A DNA stretch of 64,000 nucleotides from Brevinematales bacterium (GCA_026417555.1 JAOADA010000003.1:186001-250000); one strand, 5' to 3'. Shown: positions 42,927 to 54,312, counted from the stretch's first letter. The notes: generated by a model from the sequence alone, not told the origin. Numbers and translations: made by a program.

Positions 42927-43913
42927 ATGAGAAAACGTATTGGTCTCATTGGGGCCTCAACGCATCTCGTAAAACGCATCTTGCCAGCTCTAGAGCACGT
43001 ACCAGACGTTGTTCTCTTTGCTATAGCATCTCGCGACACCACCAAAGCAAAAGATATTGCCAAACAATGGAATATTCCTCTCCGGTATGATCGGTATGAA
43101 GATCTCTTGGAAAATCCGGAGATAGAGGCCGTCTATATTTCTACCCCTCCAGCCCTCCATTTCCCATGGATTAAAAAAGCCCTCTCCCATAACAAACACG
43201 TCCTTTGCGAAAAACCACTTGTCCTTAAGAGTCGCGAACTTCGATCTCTTTTCTCTTATGCGACACACAAACAAAAAATCCTCATGCCCGCTTGGATGTA
43301 TCGTTTTCACCCCCAGTGGCATAAACTCAAAGAGATTCTTTCCCAGAATCTTATTGGGGAAATCCGTCTTGTAGATATTCGAATAAGCTATGAAACCAAA
43401 GAAAAACACAACATCCGTTACAATCCCTCTTTAGGTGGTGGCGTACTTAATGATATAGGGTGTTATGCTCTTTCTTCCTTCTGTTTTCTTTTTAACATAT
43501 CGCCTCATCACGTGTTCTGCAAAGGTATTTTGGATCCCCTCACAAAAGTTGATGTTCTCACTACTGGAATCCTGTCCTACCATACCTTTCAGGCTACGTT
43601 CACGGTGGGTATGGAGATGCAACGCTACCAAAGGTTACTCCTTTTTGGTTCTCAAGGCATGATAGATATGGAATACCCCTTTCATCCCCCACCGGATCAA
43701 GAAACCCATCTTATTCTCTCTTCTTCCCAGGGCAGACAGGTATTCTCTTTTCCTCCTCTCAACCTCTATAGCCAAGAATGGAAGATTTTCGTCCAGAGCA
43801 TGGAAAGCCTCATTCCACCATTGCCTCAGGAAGAAATTATAAGGGAAACCATCCTTCTTGAGAAATGCCACTTGTCCCTGCGCAAGGGCCAGGAGATCGT
43901 CATCAAGGGATGA
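42927..43913 (+). CDS. Gfo/Idh/MocA-family NAD(P)-dependent oxidoreductase
   Basis: A 328-residue dehydrogenase. The Rossmann start is RIGLIGASTHLVKRILPAL. YISTPPALHFPW and HVLCEKPLVL give the family EKP motif with the catalytic Lys. The C-terminal domain has GGGVLNDIGCYALS, with the Asp-x-x-x-Tyr type site. It acts on sugars or inositol-like compounds. The substrate cannot be named, but the setting is carbohydrate use. There is no SD. The GH13 start lies 87 bases after its stop. Confidence 0.85.
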   Translation: MRKRIGLIGASTHLVKRILPALEHVPDVVLFAIASRDTTKAKDIAKQWNIPLRYDRYEDLLENPEIEAVYISTPPALHFPWIKKALSHNKHVLCEKPLVLKSRELRSLFSYATHKQKILMPAWMYRFHPQWHKLKEILSQNLIGEIRLVDIRISYETKEKHNIRYNPSLGGGVLNDIGCYALSSFCFLFNISPHHVFCKGILDPLTKVDVLTTGILSYHTFQATFTVGMEMQRYQRLLLFGSQGMIDMEYPFHPPPDQETHLILSSSQGRQVFSFPPLNLYSQEWKIFVQSMESLIPPLPQEEIIRETILLEKCHLSLRKGQEIVIKG

Positions 43914-43999
43914 GGAGATTTTCCCTCCCTCAAAAAATTGCATTCCCCCTCTTTTCTCCGTTACAATATCCCTACAAGAAAAATCACAAGGATAATGGT

Positions 44000-45286
44000 A
44001 TGGTTTTGCCTTTTCCAAGTATCTACCAAATCTTTGTTCGTAACCTTACGGAAAAAGGGACGTTTTCTGCGGCTATTCCTTACCTGGAGCATGTAAAAAA
44101 CCTGGGTTTTTCATGGGTATATCTCACCCCCATTCATCCCATCGGGGAAATAGCCAGGAAGGGAACTCTGGGGAGCCCCTACGCCATCAAAAATTATCGA
44201 GAAATCAATCCAGAATTGGGCTCTCTTGCTGATTTTCGTCGATTGGTTCAGGAAGCGCATGACTTAGGACTCAAGGTGATGATTGATGTGGTGTACAACC
44301 ACACCTCCCCCGATTCTGTGCTTGCTCACACCCACCCAGAATGGTTCCTTCGAGATAAAGAGGGAAACTTTACCCGAAAATTCGATGACTGGAGTGATGT
44401 GATTGACCTAGATTTCTTCTCTTCACCTGCCCTGTGGGATGAGCTTATTGATACCCTTCTCCAATGGAGAGAGGAAGGAATCGACGGTTTCCGCTGTGAT
44501 GTGGCCTCTCTCGTTCCTATTGAGTTCTGGAAAGAGGCAAGAAAACGCCTCAACCAACCCAACAACCAAGGAAACGATACCTATCCTCTTCTCTGGCTCG
44601 CCGAACAGGTTCACCCCCAGTTTCTTCTCCAGGTACGACGAAAAGGATTTCTCTGCCATAGCGGGCCGGAACTCCACCAAGCATTTGATCTCACCTACGA
44701 CTATGATGGGTTTGAACGGCTTGAAACCTATTGGGGCGGGGAACGTCCTTTGGACGACTTCATCCAGTATCTGTATACTCAGCAAACTGTTTACCCGGCT
44801 GGTATCACAAAGGTACGTTTTCTTGAGAACCATGATCAGAAACGGGCGGCATGGCGATTTGGACAACGAGAGCGCCTCAAACAGTGGACAGCGTTGTATC
44901 AAATGCTTCCAGGGGTTACCTTTGCCTACATGGGACAGGAGTACGCTCTCGAAACCTCTCCCTCCCTTTTTGAACGCTCTCCCATCACCACCCAACCGAG
45001 AGATACTAGCTTCTTTGATTTCTTCCGTCACTGTTTTGCCCTCACCCAACGTATCAAACAGCAATCTCCAGAGTTTTCCATAACACTTTTGGGACAAGGG
45101 ATTGTGTGGATAGAACGACAGGGAAAGAAACGGTACGGTGCCCTTCTCAATCTTGAAACGAAACGAGGAGAGTTTTCTCTCCCTTTTCCCATCCAAGGAG
45201 AAAATCTTTTGTCAGAGGAAACCCTCTCTCTCGAAGGAAAAATCACCCTTCCCCTTGAACCGTGGATCATAGAACTCAGAGAATAA
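44000..45286 (+). CDS. GH13 alpha-amylase-family glycosidase
   Basis: A 428-residue glycosidase without signal peptide, hence cytoplasmic. Catalytic parts are DVVYNHT (~96-102), nucleophile Asp167 in DGFRCDVA, acid/base Glu202 in WLAEQVHP and Asp279 in LENHDQKRAAW. The C-terminal beta domain is short. The open frame starts at 43865 inside the previous gene. The ATG at 44000 has SD AAGGA and the normal N-terminus. It probably works on malto-oligosaccharides or glycogen fragments; specificity is unknown. Confidence 0.88.
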   Translation: MVLPFPSIYQIFVRNLTEKGTFSAAIPYLEHVKNLGFSWVYLTPIHPIGEIARKGTLGSPYAIKNYREINPELGSLADFRRLVQEAHDLGLKVMIDVVYNHTSPDSVLAHTHPEWFLRDKEGNFTRKFDDWSDVIDLDFFSSPALWDELIDTLLQWREEGIDGFRCDVASLVPIEFWKEARKRLNQPNNQGNDTYPLLWLAEQVHPQFLLQVRRKGFLCHSGPELHQAFDLTYDYDGFERLETYWGGERPLDDFIQYLYTQQTVYPAGITKVRFLENHDQKRAAWRFGQRERLKQWTALYQMLPGVTFAYMGQEYALETSPSLFERSPITTQPRDTSFFDFFRHCFALTQRIKQQSPEFSITLLGQGIVWIERQGKKRYGALLNLETKRGEFSLPFPIQGENLLSEETLSLEGKITLPLEPWIIELRE

Positions 45287-45306
45287 AAAACACAAGGAGA
45301 AAAACC

Positions 45307-45876
45307 ATGGGAACTCTTCTCGAAGGAACAAAAGTGGTGCTTGGCCCCCTCACCCCTGACGATGCCCCCATCTTCACCTTTTGGATGAATGACCTTGCTA
45401 CCACCATCTCCCTCGGGGCTACCCAACAGGTGTGGACAGAAACTGCAGAAAGGGAGTTTCTCCAGAACATGGCAAAAAATGGTTATCACTTTGGCATACG
45501 AAGAAAAGATACCATGAAACTGATTGGAAGTTGCTCCTTCAAAAACATCCATTGGCAGCGCCAATGTGCAGAGATAGGTATCCTCATTGGGGACAAAAGC
45601 GAACGGTATCAAGGATACGGAACCGAAGCCGTCCAACTTCTTGTGGAATATGGCTTTCGCGTTCTGGGACTGAGAAATATCATGCTCAGTGTGTATGATT
45701 TCAACAAAAGCGCTCTCCGTTGCTACGAAAAGGCCGGCTTCAAAAAAATCGGCAGAAGAAGAAATGTGATTTTTCTCGATGGGAAGTATTACGATGAAAT
45801 CCTCATGGATATTCTCCCCGAAGAAATGACGAGTTATTTCCTTGAGGATACCATCCATCACCTTCTAAAGCCGTAA
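45307..45876 (+). CDS. GNAT-family N-acetyltransferase (RimJ/RimL-like)
   Basis: A 189-residue acetyl-CoA-dependent transferase. The acetyl-CoA loop is seen in SERYQGYGTEAVQLL (Q/R-x-x-G-x-G/A), followed by LGLRNIMLSVYDFNKSALRCYEKAGF, the usual helix and strand of acetyltransf_3. It may acetylate a protein N-terminus, a sugar amine or a polyamine. SD AAGGAG lies before 45307. Probably cotranscribed with the GH13 gene (20-base gap). Confidence 0.85.
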   Translation: MGTLLEGTKVVLGPLTPDDAPIFTFWMNDLATTISLGATQQVWTETAEREFLQNMAKNGYHFGIRRKDTMKLIGSCSFKNIHWQRQCAEIGILIGDKSERYQGYGTEAVQLLVEYGFRVLGLRNIMLSVYDFNKSALRCYEKAGFKKIGRRRNVIFLDGKYYDEILMDILPEEMTSYFLEDTIHHLLKP

Positions 45877-46072
45877 TCATCTTCGAGAAACTCTTGATAC
45901 AAAAGATATGACCCTCGCAAGAGCATAATGTCTCTCTGTCAGCAGAAGTATGTTGAATATACGCCACATCATGTGGAGACAAAAAGTACAAAAAACACGT
46001 GCTTTCTCTTCAAAAACATCGACGAGGTTTATAAAAAAGCACCCTGTTTGAGAAGGCCCAAGCCCCTTTCAC

Positions 46073-46106
46073 AAAAAAGTCCCTGGCACACAAGGTACCA
46101 GGGACT
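46073..46106 (-). terminator. Terminator of the rpl-rpoBC operon
   Basis: AGTCCCTGG (46078-46086) and CCAGGGACT (46098-46106), 9 bp. On the minus strand a run of six T overlaps the base of the stem (46078-46073). It lies 6 bases after the rpoC stop. Confidence 0.8.
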
Positions 46107-46111
46107 CTGGT

Positions 46112-49100
46112 TTAAATCTTCTCTTTGATCTTGATCTTGATATTCTGATATGCCCGAATACCTGTTCCCGCGGGAACCAACTGTCCAACTACAAGGTTTT
46201 CTTTGAGGCCTTCAAGCCTGTCCACAGCCTTTCTGAGGGCCGCACTTGAGAGTACCTTCGGTGTCTCCTGGAACGATGCGGCTGACAAGAAACTTGTCGT
46301 CAAAAGTGATGCCTTGGTGAGACCAAGAAGCACAGGTCGTGACTTTGCCGGTTGTCCACCCTGTTCAAAGACACGAGCATTCTCCGCATAGAATTGGTTC
46401 TTCTCCACCAATTGTCCCATAATAAAGTTGGTATCTCCGGGCTCAATAACCTCTACCTTTCGCAGCATCTGACGAATCACCACACTGATATGTTTCTCAC
46501 TGATATCAACACCCTGGAGACGATACACTTCCTGGATCTCATCAAGCAAGAATTCATTGACGGCTGTGTATCCAAGCACCCTCAAAATATCATGGGAACT
46601 CACCACACCATCACAGAGTGGCTCTCCCGCATTGACCTTGTCTCCCACACGGACATAAATGTTTCTCCCCAGGGGAATCACATGGTTGAACACTTCTCCA
46701 TTTTTCGCACGAATACCGACCACATATTTGCCTTTCCGCTGTTCGACACTCTCCACCACTCCTCGAACCTTGGCAATCACCGTGGCCACTTTCGGTTTGC
46801 GTGATTCGAAAAGTTCTGTCACCCGAGGCAATCCACCAATAATATCCCGTGTTCGTCGTTTTGCCACAGGCCGACGGGCTATCACATCTCCAGGTTTTAC
46901 CAGGGAGCCTTCTTCTACTGCAAGCTGAGTACCCGCCATCACCGTAAAATGCTCCACAGCCTCTCCATTCTCATTAAGGATGAGGATAAGATTCCTATTG
47001 GGGGTCTCTACTCCATCTACCACCTCAACGGCATATGTCACACGACCACCTTTTTCGGCAATATAAAGATCGTTATAAGGGTCAAAACGGGCTATCTCTG
47101 TCCCTCGTGTCACCACATCCCCTACCTTGTAAAAGATAAACGAACCGATCTTAAGGTTATATTCATAGGTATTTGCCTCAGTGACATACACTGTGTCCTG
47201 CTTCACATACACCACAACCTTTCGCCCAAATTTGGCTTCTGTGCCATCTCGAAGGGTAAAGAGAGGTGTCTCACTGAAGAACTCCTTTCCATCCATGGCT
47301 GCGACATCAGTACCCACAGCAATATCCTTGAGGGCATAACTCTTGATAATTTTCCGTACATTGATATACCCTTTTCGGGCACAGATACGCGCCGGTCTAT
47401 TTTCAAACTCTCTCTCTATAAGGTTATCCGGCATGTTCACAATCACGGCATCATAATTGAGCTTGAGTTGATTTTCCTCAAGCTGGGCTGCAGCCACACC
47501 ACCAATATGGAACGTTCTCATGGTAAGCTGGGTTCCCGGCTGTCCAATCGATTCAGCAGCAATAATACCGACGGCCTCACCGATATTGACGAGACGCTTC
47601 ACTGAGAGATCCCATCCATAACAGAGGGCACACACCCCTCGTTGAGCCTCACAGGTCAGCACACTCCGGATACGAACTGTCTCAATACCTGCCTCTTCAA
47701 TACGGTTAACCTTGTCTTCATCAAGTACCTCGTTCGCTTTGGCAATAAGCTCTCCTGTCCTGGGATCATACACGTTTGTCAAAGCCACCTTGCCAAGGAT
47801 GCGATCCTTGAGTGGTTGAATAATCTCATCCCCTTCACGGATAGCCCCAATATCAAGGCCTCGAACGGTTCCACAATCCTGTTCCGTCACCACCACATCC
47901 TGAGCAATATCCACAAGTTTGCGGGTAAGATACCCTGCATCGGCAGTCTTGAGAGCGGTATCAGCAAGACCCTTTCGAGCACCATGGCTCGAAATAAAGT
48001 ACTCAAGCACCGAAAGCCCTTCTTTAAAGTTGGATTTAATAGCCAGTTCGATAATGTCTCCACTCGGTTTTGCCATCAAACCACGCATACCTGCCAACTG
48101 ACGGATCTGCTCACGGCTTCCACGTGCCCCAGAATCCATCATCACATAGAGAGGATTGAATCCGCCTTGACTCTTTTTGAGGGCTTCTTCCACCATCTTT
48201 TTGATCTTTTCATTGGCTGTGGCCCAGTAGTCAATCACCTGGTTATACCGCTCATCAGGGGTAATAAGCCCTCGTTTGGCATTCTGTTCAATTTTTTCTA
48301 TCTCTTTTTCTGTTTTGGCAACAATCTCGTATTTGGCTTCTGGAATCTCCACATCAGCAAGAGAAATCGTCATGCCTCCAAGGGTTGCATACTTGTACCC
48401 AATAGCCTTGAGATCATCAAGGAAAAAGGCTGTCTCCTTGATCCCATACAATCGATAACACTGAGCAATCAGAGCCTCAATCTTTTTGCCTGTGAGGGTA
48501 TCATTGACAAACCGAAGTTTTTCCGGAACAATTTCATTAAAAATCACTCTCCCCACCGTCGTCTCAACCCACTCATCCCGAAATTTATACCGTATAGTAT
48601 CATTGAGACGAATGGTTTTTCTATCCAGATTCAAAAGAATCTCTTCATAGCGATCAAAAGCTTTGATGGGGGTCTTCTCATCCCGAATCGCTGGCTTGGT
48701 GAGGTAGTAGATACCCAGCACCATATCCTGTGTTGGATAAACAATTGGCTTCCCATTCGCTGGGTTTAAAAGATTACGAGAAGAGAGCATCAACATCCAG
48801 GCCTCAATCTGAGCCTCTGGTGTGAGTGGCACATGAACCGCCATCTGGTCACCATCAAAGTCTGCATTATAGGCATGACAGACCAACGGATGAAGCTGGA
48901 TGGCCTTTTCCTCAATGAGAACAGGCTCAAACGCCTGAATACCAAGCCTGTGAAGGGTCGGAGCACGGTTGAGAAGCACAGGATGGTCCTTGACCACCTC
49001 TTCAAGGATAGCCCATACCACCTCATGCTCACTCTCAATCATACGTTTGGCCGCTTTGATGTTGTGAGCATATCCCTGCTCTGTTAATCCCCGCATTACA

Positions 49101-50209
49101 AAGGGCTTGAAGAGTTCAAGTGCCATGAGTTTAGGAAGTCCACACTGGTGAAGTTTGAGATTTGGTCCCACCACAATCACAGAACGACCAGAGTAATCCA
49201 CACGTTTTCCAAGAAGGTTCTGTCGAAAACGCCCTTGTTTTCCTTTGAGAATATCAGAGAGCGACTTGAGGGGACGATCACCGGATCCTGTCTTGGGATG
49301 AGAGCGTCGCGAGTTATCAAAAAGAGAATCCACGGCATCCTGTACCATCCGCATCTCATTTTTAACAATGAGATCAGGAGAATGGAGTGAGAGAAGTCTT
49401 TTCAAACGGTTGTTTCGGTTAATAAGTTGGCGATAGAGTTCATTGATATCTGAGCTGGCAAACCTTCCTCCATCCAAAGCCACCATCGGACGAAGATCTG
49501 GTGGAATCACAGGTATCACATCCAGAATCATCCATTCCAGTTTGTTTCCTGATGCACGGATCTCCTCCAAAAGCTCGAGACGCTTGAGGACTTTTTTGTC
49601 CACCTTAGAACTTGCCTTGCCCGTAATCTCTGCGCGAAGGATGCTTATCTCACTATCAAGATCCATATTTTGGAGAATCTTCTTGATGGCTATTGCCCCA
49701 GTATCTGCGACAAAGGTTTCCTGGTATTTCTCTCGATATTCTTCATATTCATCATCTGTCAAGACCTGCTTGGGCAAGAGATCGGTTTCACCAGGATCAA
49801 TCACAATATATTTCTCAAAATAGAGAATACTCTGCACATCAGCGGAAGAAATATCCAGAATCAGTGCCAATTTACTTGGTACAATACGGTAGTACCAGAT
49901 ATGTGCCACTGGCGTAGCCAAAGCAATATATCCCGTTCTCTGTCGACGTACCTTGGATTCCGTAATCTCTACACCACAACGATCACACACCACTCCTTTG
50001 TAACGGATCGATTTGAACTTTCCACAATTACACTCATAATCCTTGATAGGACCAAAAATCCTCTCACAAAAAAGCCCATCTCGATCCGGTTTTTGGGTTC
50101 TATACCCAATGGTATCGGCTTTTTTTACCTCACCATAGGCCGTCTTTTTGATAAGCTCAGGTGAGGCTAACTGTATCGAAATCGACCCAAACGCTGATGA
50201 TATCTTCAT
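46112..50209 (-). CDS. rpoC: DNA-directed RNA polymerase subunit beta'
   Basis: A 1365-residue catalytic subunit. The N-terminal zinc ribbon has CNCGKFK and CDRCGVEI. The active-site triad is in [15 protein letters not shown]. The bridge helix and trigger loop regions are recognisable ([35 protein letters not shown]). No large lineage-specific insertion is obvious from the length. It follows rpoB by 21 bases and is the last gene of the operon. Confidence 0.98.
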   Translation of the reverse strand: MKISSAFGSISIQLASPELIKKTAYGEVKKADTIGYRTQKPDRDGLFCERIFGPIKDYECNCGKFKSIRYKGVVCDRCGVEITESKVRRQRTGYIALATPVAHIWYYRIVPSKLALILDISSADVQSILYFEKYIVIDPGETDLLPKQVLTDDEYEEYREKYQETFVADTGAIAIKKILQNMDLDSEISILRAEITGKASSKVDKKVLKRLELLEEIRASGNKLEWMILDVIPVIPPDLRPMVALDGGRFASSDINELYRQLINRNNRLKRLLSLHSPDLIVKNEMRMVQDAVDSLFDNSRRSHPKTGSGDRPLKSLSDILKGKQGRFRQNLLGKRVDYSGRSVIVVGPNLKLHQCGLPKLMALELFKPFVMRGLTEQGYAHNIKAAKRMIESEHEVVWAILEEVVKDHPVLLNRAPTLHRLGIQAFEPVLIEEKAIQLHPLVCHAYNADFDGDQMAVHVPLTPEAQIEAWMLMLSSRNLLNPANGKPIVYPTQDMVLGIYYLTKPAIRDEKTPIKAFDRYEEILLNLDRKTIRLNDTIRYKFRDEWVETTVGRVIFNEIVPEKLRFVNDTLTGKKIEALIAQCYRLYGIKETAFFLDDLKAIGYKYATLGGMTISLADVEIPEAKYEIVAKTEKEIEKIEQNAKRGLITPDERYNQVIDYWATANEKIKKMVEEALKKSQGGFNPLYVMMDSGARGSREQIRQLAGMRGLMAKPSGDIIELAIKSNFKEGLSVLEYFISSHGARKGLADTALKTADAGYLTRKLVDIAQDVVVTEQDCGTVRGLDIGAIREGDEIIQPLKDRILGKVALTNVYDPRTGELIAKANEVLDEDKVNRIEEAGIETVRIRSVLTCEAQRGVCALCYGWDLSVKRLVNIGEAVGIIAAESIGQPGTQLTMRTFHIGGVAAAQLEENQLKLNYDAVIVNMPDNLIEREFENRPARICARKGYINVRKIIKSYALKDIAVGTDVAAMDGKEFFSETPLFTLRDGTEAKFGRKVVVYVKQDTVYVTEANTYEYNLKIGSFIFYKVGDVVTRGTEIARFDPYNDLYIAEKGGRVTYAVEVVDGVETPNRNLILILNENGEAVEHFTVMAGTQLAVEEGSLVKPGDVIARRPVAKRRTRDIIGGLPRVTELFESRKPKVATVIAKVRGVVESVEQRKGKYVVGIRAKNGEVFNHVIPLGRNIYVRVGDKVNAGEPLCDGVVSSHDILRVLGYTAVNEFLLDEIQEVYRLQGVDISEKHISVVIRQMLRKVEVIEPGDTNFIMGQLVEKNQFYAENARVFEQGGQPAKSRPVLLGLTKASLLTTSFLSAASFQETPKVLSSAALRKAVDRLEGLKENLVVGQLVPAGTGIRAYQNIKIKIKEKI

Positions 50210-50230
50210 ATCCCCGTCTCCTTCCCCACA

Positions 50231-53200
50231 TTATACCAGATGGAATTTTGTCGCATCATTGATCTCTCGTTCACGATCGCTTAAGTAAATACGCTGGCCT
50301 TTCTGATCATACACCCGCACATCAAGCGCTAATCCTTTGAGTTCCTGAACCAGGACATTAAACGATTCGGGCACACCCATATAGTTGAGATATTTGGCTT
50401 TGATGATACCTTCGTACACCTTCACACGTCCGTCTGTATCATCAGACTTAATAGTCAACATCTCCTGAAGAAGATTTGCCGCTCCATATGCCTCGAGAGC
50501 CCAAACCTCCATTTCTCCCAATCGCTGTCCTCCAAAGTTTGCCTTTCCACGGAGAGGCTGCTGGGTCACAAGGGCATAGGGACCAACAGAACGGGCATGG
50601 ATCTTGTCATCCACCATGTGATGGAGCTTGAGCATATACATCACCCCTACAAACACAGGGTTTTCGAAATATTCCCCGGTGAGTCCATCTCGAAGGCGGA
50701 ATTTACCTGATTTGGGAAGTTTCACCATCTCAAAATAGCGCTCAATCTCTTGATCGGTTTCCCCATATTGCTTGCGTTCTTGATAGAGATCCTCCCGAAT
50801 CTTTTTGTTGGCCTCTTCTATCTCACGTTCGATCTGCTCAAGAGTTGCTCCCTCAAAAACTCCACATTCATAGTGCTTGTGAAGTTTTAATCCAGCGAGA
50901 CCAAGGATGGTTTCAAAAAGCTGGCCAATATTCATACGGCTCGGTACACCAAGCGGATTCAAGACAATATCCACCGGTGTCCCATCAGGTAAGAAGGGCA
51001 TGTCCTCTTCAGGAAGTACACGAGAAATCACCCCTTTGTTTCCGTGTCGACCAGCCACCTTGTCTCCTGGTTTGATCTTTCTCTTTTTGGCAATATAGAC
51101 CTTGACCATCTTGAGAACACCAGGAGGAAGATCGTCTTTATTATTAGCAGAGAAAACCTTCACATCCACCACGACTCCACCCTCACCGTTGGGCACTCGC
51201 AAAGAAGTATCCTTGACTTCTTTTGCTTTTTCTCCAAAGATAGCATGCAGCAGGCGAAATTCGGGAGTTTCACTCGGCTCATTTTTGGGAGTTACCTTCC
51301 CTACAAGAATATCTCCTGGTTTCACATAGGCACCCACTCGAATAATCCCTTCAGAATCAAGATTACGAAGGGCATCCTCTCCAACGTTGGGAATATCTAT
51401 CGTGATATATTCACTCCCAAGCTTGGTTTCTACAGCCTTACATTCAAAAACAGTCATATAAATAGAGGTGAAATCATCATCCTTGAGAAGCCGTTGACTG
51501 ATAAGCACCGCATCTTCATAGTTATAACCATTCCACGGCATAAAAGCCACCACAACGTTCTTTCCTAACGCCAGTTCACCCCGTGCCGTTGCAAAGCCGT
51601 CAGCCAAGAGATCTCCTACCTTGACCTTATCCCCGACATTGACCACAGGTTTTTGGTTGTAGGCTGTATCCTGGTTGGTTCGACGAAATTTCATGAGGGG
51701 GTATTCATGAAGCTTGCCCTGCTTGTCTTCAACCACCACAAGAGTAGAGTCCACTTTTTTAACCACCCCATCCACACCAGAGAGCACAATAGCCCTGGAA
51801 TCTCTTGCGGCATAATACTCCATCCCTGTCCCCACAATGGGAGGTTCAAGCCTGAGAAGGGGCACAGCCTGACGCTGCATGTTTGATCCCATAAGAGCAC
51901 GGTTGGCATCATCGTGCTCAATGAAAGGTATCAATGCCGCCGAAACAGAGAGGATTTGCTTGGGAGAGATATCCATATATTGGATTTTGTCACGCTCTAC
52001 AAGCATGAATTCACCTTTGTAGCGAGCCTCAACAAGTTCCTCTTTGATCGCATAATCCTCTGTGAGGGCTGTATTTGCCTGCGCAATATAGAACACCTCT
52101 TCCTCTGTCGCCGAGAGGTAATGAACCTCTTTGGTTACCTTGCCATCTTTCACCACAACATACGGTGTTTCTATGAACCCATACTGGTTTACACGGGCAT
52201 AGGTAGAAAGAGAGACAATAAGACCAATATTGGGACCTTCTGGGGTCTCAATAGGACACACACGACCATAGTGGGTATTGTGCACGTCGCGGACCTCAAA
52301 CCCCGCTCTATCACGAGAAAGCCCCCCGGGCCCTAACGCTGAGAGACGCCGTTTATGGGTCAGTTCTGAAAGGGGATTGGTTTGATCCATAAACTGAGAG
52401 AGCTGACTCATACCAAAAAAGTCATTGATAGCCGAAACAATTGGCTTGATCGCAATAAGACTCTGAGGGGATATATCCTCATTATCTCGACTGAGAAATT
52501 TCTCATGGATAGCCCTCTCAACCTTGGCAAACGCCTGAATGAGTTGGTTCACAAGAAGCTCATTCACATTACGAACCCGACGATTTCCAAGATGGTCTAC
52601 ATCATCAAGAGGTTCCTTCCCTGTAGCTACCTTGAGAAGATGAACCAAGGTACGGGTGATATCTTCAAACGAGAGGGTGCGCTGTTCCACCAAGGCTTGC
52701 TTCTCCTCAGGAGAAAGTTCAGGATAGAGTTTGAGCACCATCTTGTAACGACCCACTTCCCCAAGATCATAAAACTTGGGATGAAAAAACATATTTTGGA
52801 GCTCTTTGACAATCGCATCCACTGCCGCGGCCTCTCCCGGATGAAGCACTGAGTACACCTTTTTAATCGACTTCTGAAAGTTGTCCTTGGCGTCATCCTT
52901 TTCCAGTGTCAGGAGAAAAGGCTTGTTTTCCACAGCGGAGCGAGGATCAATAATATGAATAAACTGGATACCCTTCTGGTAAAGAAGGTTCACATAGTTG
53001 GGGGTCAATTTTTCCACTGCCCCAATGAGAATATTCCCTTCGTTATCCACAACATCTTGAGCAAGATATTTTCCGACAAGTTTGGTGATCGCCTCGTTTT
53101 TCTCTACTTTGCTGAGATCAAGTTTTCGTGTTTTGAAAAAAGCACTCACCATCTCATTGGTGGACATTCCAAGGGATCGAAGAAAAACAGAAACCAAGAT

Positions 53201-53785
53201 CTTACGTCGTGCATCAACCCGAACATACATCAGATCCTTGCGTTTATCCAGGATAAACTCAAGCCACGCCCCCTTCTCGGGAACAATTTTTGATGAATAC
53301 TCCTTGTTCTTGTAGGCAAAAAGCACCCCAGGAGATTTATAAATCTGATTTATAACCACCCGTTCTGCACCATTGATGATAAAAGTTCCCCTCGGTGTCA
53401 TAAGGGGAAAATCCCCAATGTAGATATCTTTTTCCTTGATCTCGCCTGTTTTTCGGTTGATCACACGAAAAACTGCCTTGAGGGGAAGGGCATACGTCAG
53501 GTTTTTATCGAAACACTCGCTTTCAGTATAGCGGGGTTTGTCAAGATCATAACGCACATAATCAATAACAACATCCGGTTCCCCCCCTTTTCTCCCCTGC
53601 GATGACAATTCAATAGGAAAAAATGTCCGAAACACCAACTCAAGTCCCTTTTTTTCCCTCTTGGCAGGATCGATATTGGCCTGCAAAAAGTCCTCATAGG
53701 CCCTGAGTTGAATCTCCAAAAGATCAGGAAGTTCTGTCCATTCCCGTCTCTGAGAGAAACTCACCCTCTGTGGCTTTATCGACAT
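50231..53785 (-). CDS. rpoB: DNA-directed RNA polymerase subunit beta
   Basis: An 1184-residue subunit. Rifampicin region: FGMSQLSQFMDQTNPLSE followed by THKRRLSALGPGGLSRDRAG, with Ser at the position of E. coli Ser531. C-terminal marks include GDKVAGRHGNKGV and the FGGQRLGEMEVWALEAYGA block. The ATG at 53785 is preferred because GGAGAG lies 6 bases before it, whereas the ATG at 53797 has no SD. Preceded by a strong hairpin in the rplL-rpoB gap. Confidence 0.98.
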   Translation of the reverse strand: MSIKPQRVSFSQRREWTELPDLLEIQLRAYEDFLQANIDPAKREKKGLELVFRTFFPIELSSQGRKGGEPDVVIDYVRYDLDKPRYTESECFDKNLTYALPLKAVFRVINRKTGEIKEKDIYIGDFPLMTPRGTFIINGAERVVINQIYKSPGVLFAYKNKEYSSKIVPEKGAWLEFILDKRKDLMYVRVDARRKILVSVFLRSLGMSTNEMVSAFFKTRKLDLSKVEKNEAITKLVGKYLAQDVVDNEGNILIGAVEKLTPNYVNLLYQKGIQFIHIIDPRSAVENKPFLLTLEKDDAKDNFQKSIKKVYSVLHPGEAAAVDAIVKELQNMFFHPKFYDLGEVGRYKMVLKLYPELSPEEKQALVEQRTLSFEDITRTLVHLLKVATGKEPLDDVDHLGNRRVRNVNELLVNQLIQAFAKVERAIHEKFLSRDNEDISPQSLIAIKPIVSAINDFFGMSQLSQFMDQTNPLSELTHKRRLSALGPGGLSRDRAGFEVRDVHNTHYGRVCPIETPEGPNIGLIVSLSTYARVNQYGFIETPYVVVKDGKVTKEVHYLSATEEEVFYIAQANTALTEDYAIKEELVEARYKGEFMLVERDKIQYMDISPKQILSVSAALIPFIEHDDANRALMGSNMQRQAVPLLRLEPPIVGTGMEYYAARDSRAIVLSGVDGVVKKVDSTLVVVEDKQGKLHEYPLMKFRRTNQDTAYNQKPVVNVGDKVKVGDLLADGFATARGELALGKNVVVAFMPWNGYNYEDAVLISQRLLKDDDFTSIYMTVFECKAVETKLGSEYITIDIPNVGEDALRNLDSEGIIRVGAYVKPGDILVGKVTPKNEPSETPEFRLLHAIFGEKAKEVKDTSLRVPNGEGGVVVDVKVFSANNKDDLPPGVLKMVKVYIAKKRKIKPGDKVAGRHGNKGVISRVLPEEDMPFLPDGTPVDIVLNPLGVPSRMNIGQLFETILGLAGLKLHKHYECGVFEGATLEQIEREIEEANKKIREDLYQERKQYGETDQEIERYFEMVKLPKSGKFRLRDGLTGEYFENPVFVGVMYMLKLHHMVDDKIHARSVGPYALVTQQPLRGKANFGGQRLGEMEVWALEAYGAANLLQEMLTIKSDDTDGRVKVYEGIIKAKYLNYMGVPESFNVLVQELKGLALDVRVYDQKGQRIYLSDREREINDATKFHLV

Positions 53786-53826
53786 AGATCTCTCCATTTC
53801 TGTATTTTATGGTATAAATACAACAT

Positions 53827-53856
53827 CCCCTTCTTTTCTTTTGGGAAAAGAAGGGG
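53827..53856 (-). promoter_or_regulatory. rplL-rpoB intergenic hairpin (attenuator or RNase III site)
   Basis: CCCCTTCTTTTC (53827-53838) and GAAAAGAAGGGG (53845-53856) form a perfect 12-bp stem with a 6-base loop. On the minus strand ATGTTG follows, so it is not a strong terminator. E. coli has an attenuator and an RNase III site at the same place. Confidence 0.65.
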
Positions 53857-53901
53857 GAAATTTACAAATCAAATGAGCAAGACCTAGCGCAAGACAAAAA
53901 A

Positions 53902-54294
53902 CTACTTAACCTCAACCACAGCACCGGCAGCTTCCAGAGCGGCTTTGATCTTGTCACCCTCAGCCTTCTCCACATTCTCCTTCACAGGAGTCTTGCCACC
54001 GCTCTCCACGAGATCCTTGGCTTCCTTAAGCCCAAGACCTGTCAGTTCACGCACCACTTTAATAACCTCAATCTTCTTCGCGCCGGGATCCTTGATAAAG
54101 ATAGAAACAGTCGAAGGCTCTTCAGCCGCAGCTGCCGCAGCTGCACCACCAGCCGCAGGCATAGGACCAGCAAACGCCACAGGAGCCGCAGCTTTCACAT
54201 CAAATTTCTCTTCAATGGCCTTGCGAAGCTCATTGAGTTCAAGAACCGTCATATTCGAAATCAAATCAATCACCTGCGTAATCTTGTCCGACAT
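53902..54294 (-). CDS. rplL: 50S ribosomal protein L7/L12
   Basis: A 130-residue stalk protein. It has the N-terminal dimerisation part ([22 protein letters not shown]), an Ala-rich hinge and the C-terminal domain with [24 protein letters not shown]. It recruits translation factors to the ribosome. It follows rplJ by 18 bases. Confidence 0.97.
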   Translation of the reverse strand: MSDKITQVIDLISNMTVLELNELRKAIEEKFDVKAAAPVAFAGPMPAAGGAAAAAAAEEPSTVSIFIKDPGAKKIEVIKVVRELTGLGLKEAKDLVESGGKTPVKENVEKAEGDKIKAALEAAGAVVEVK

Positions 54295-54312
54295 ATATTC
54301 TCTCCTTATAGA

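Noticed and set aside
45964-45976. Palindrome CCACAT-C-ATGTGG in the gap after the GNAT gene
   Set aside because: A 13-base palindrome with a one-base centre, far from any promoter I can place; too short to claim a function.
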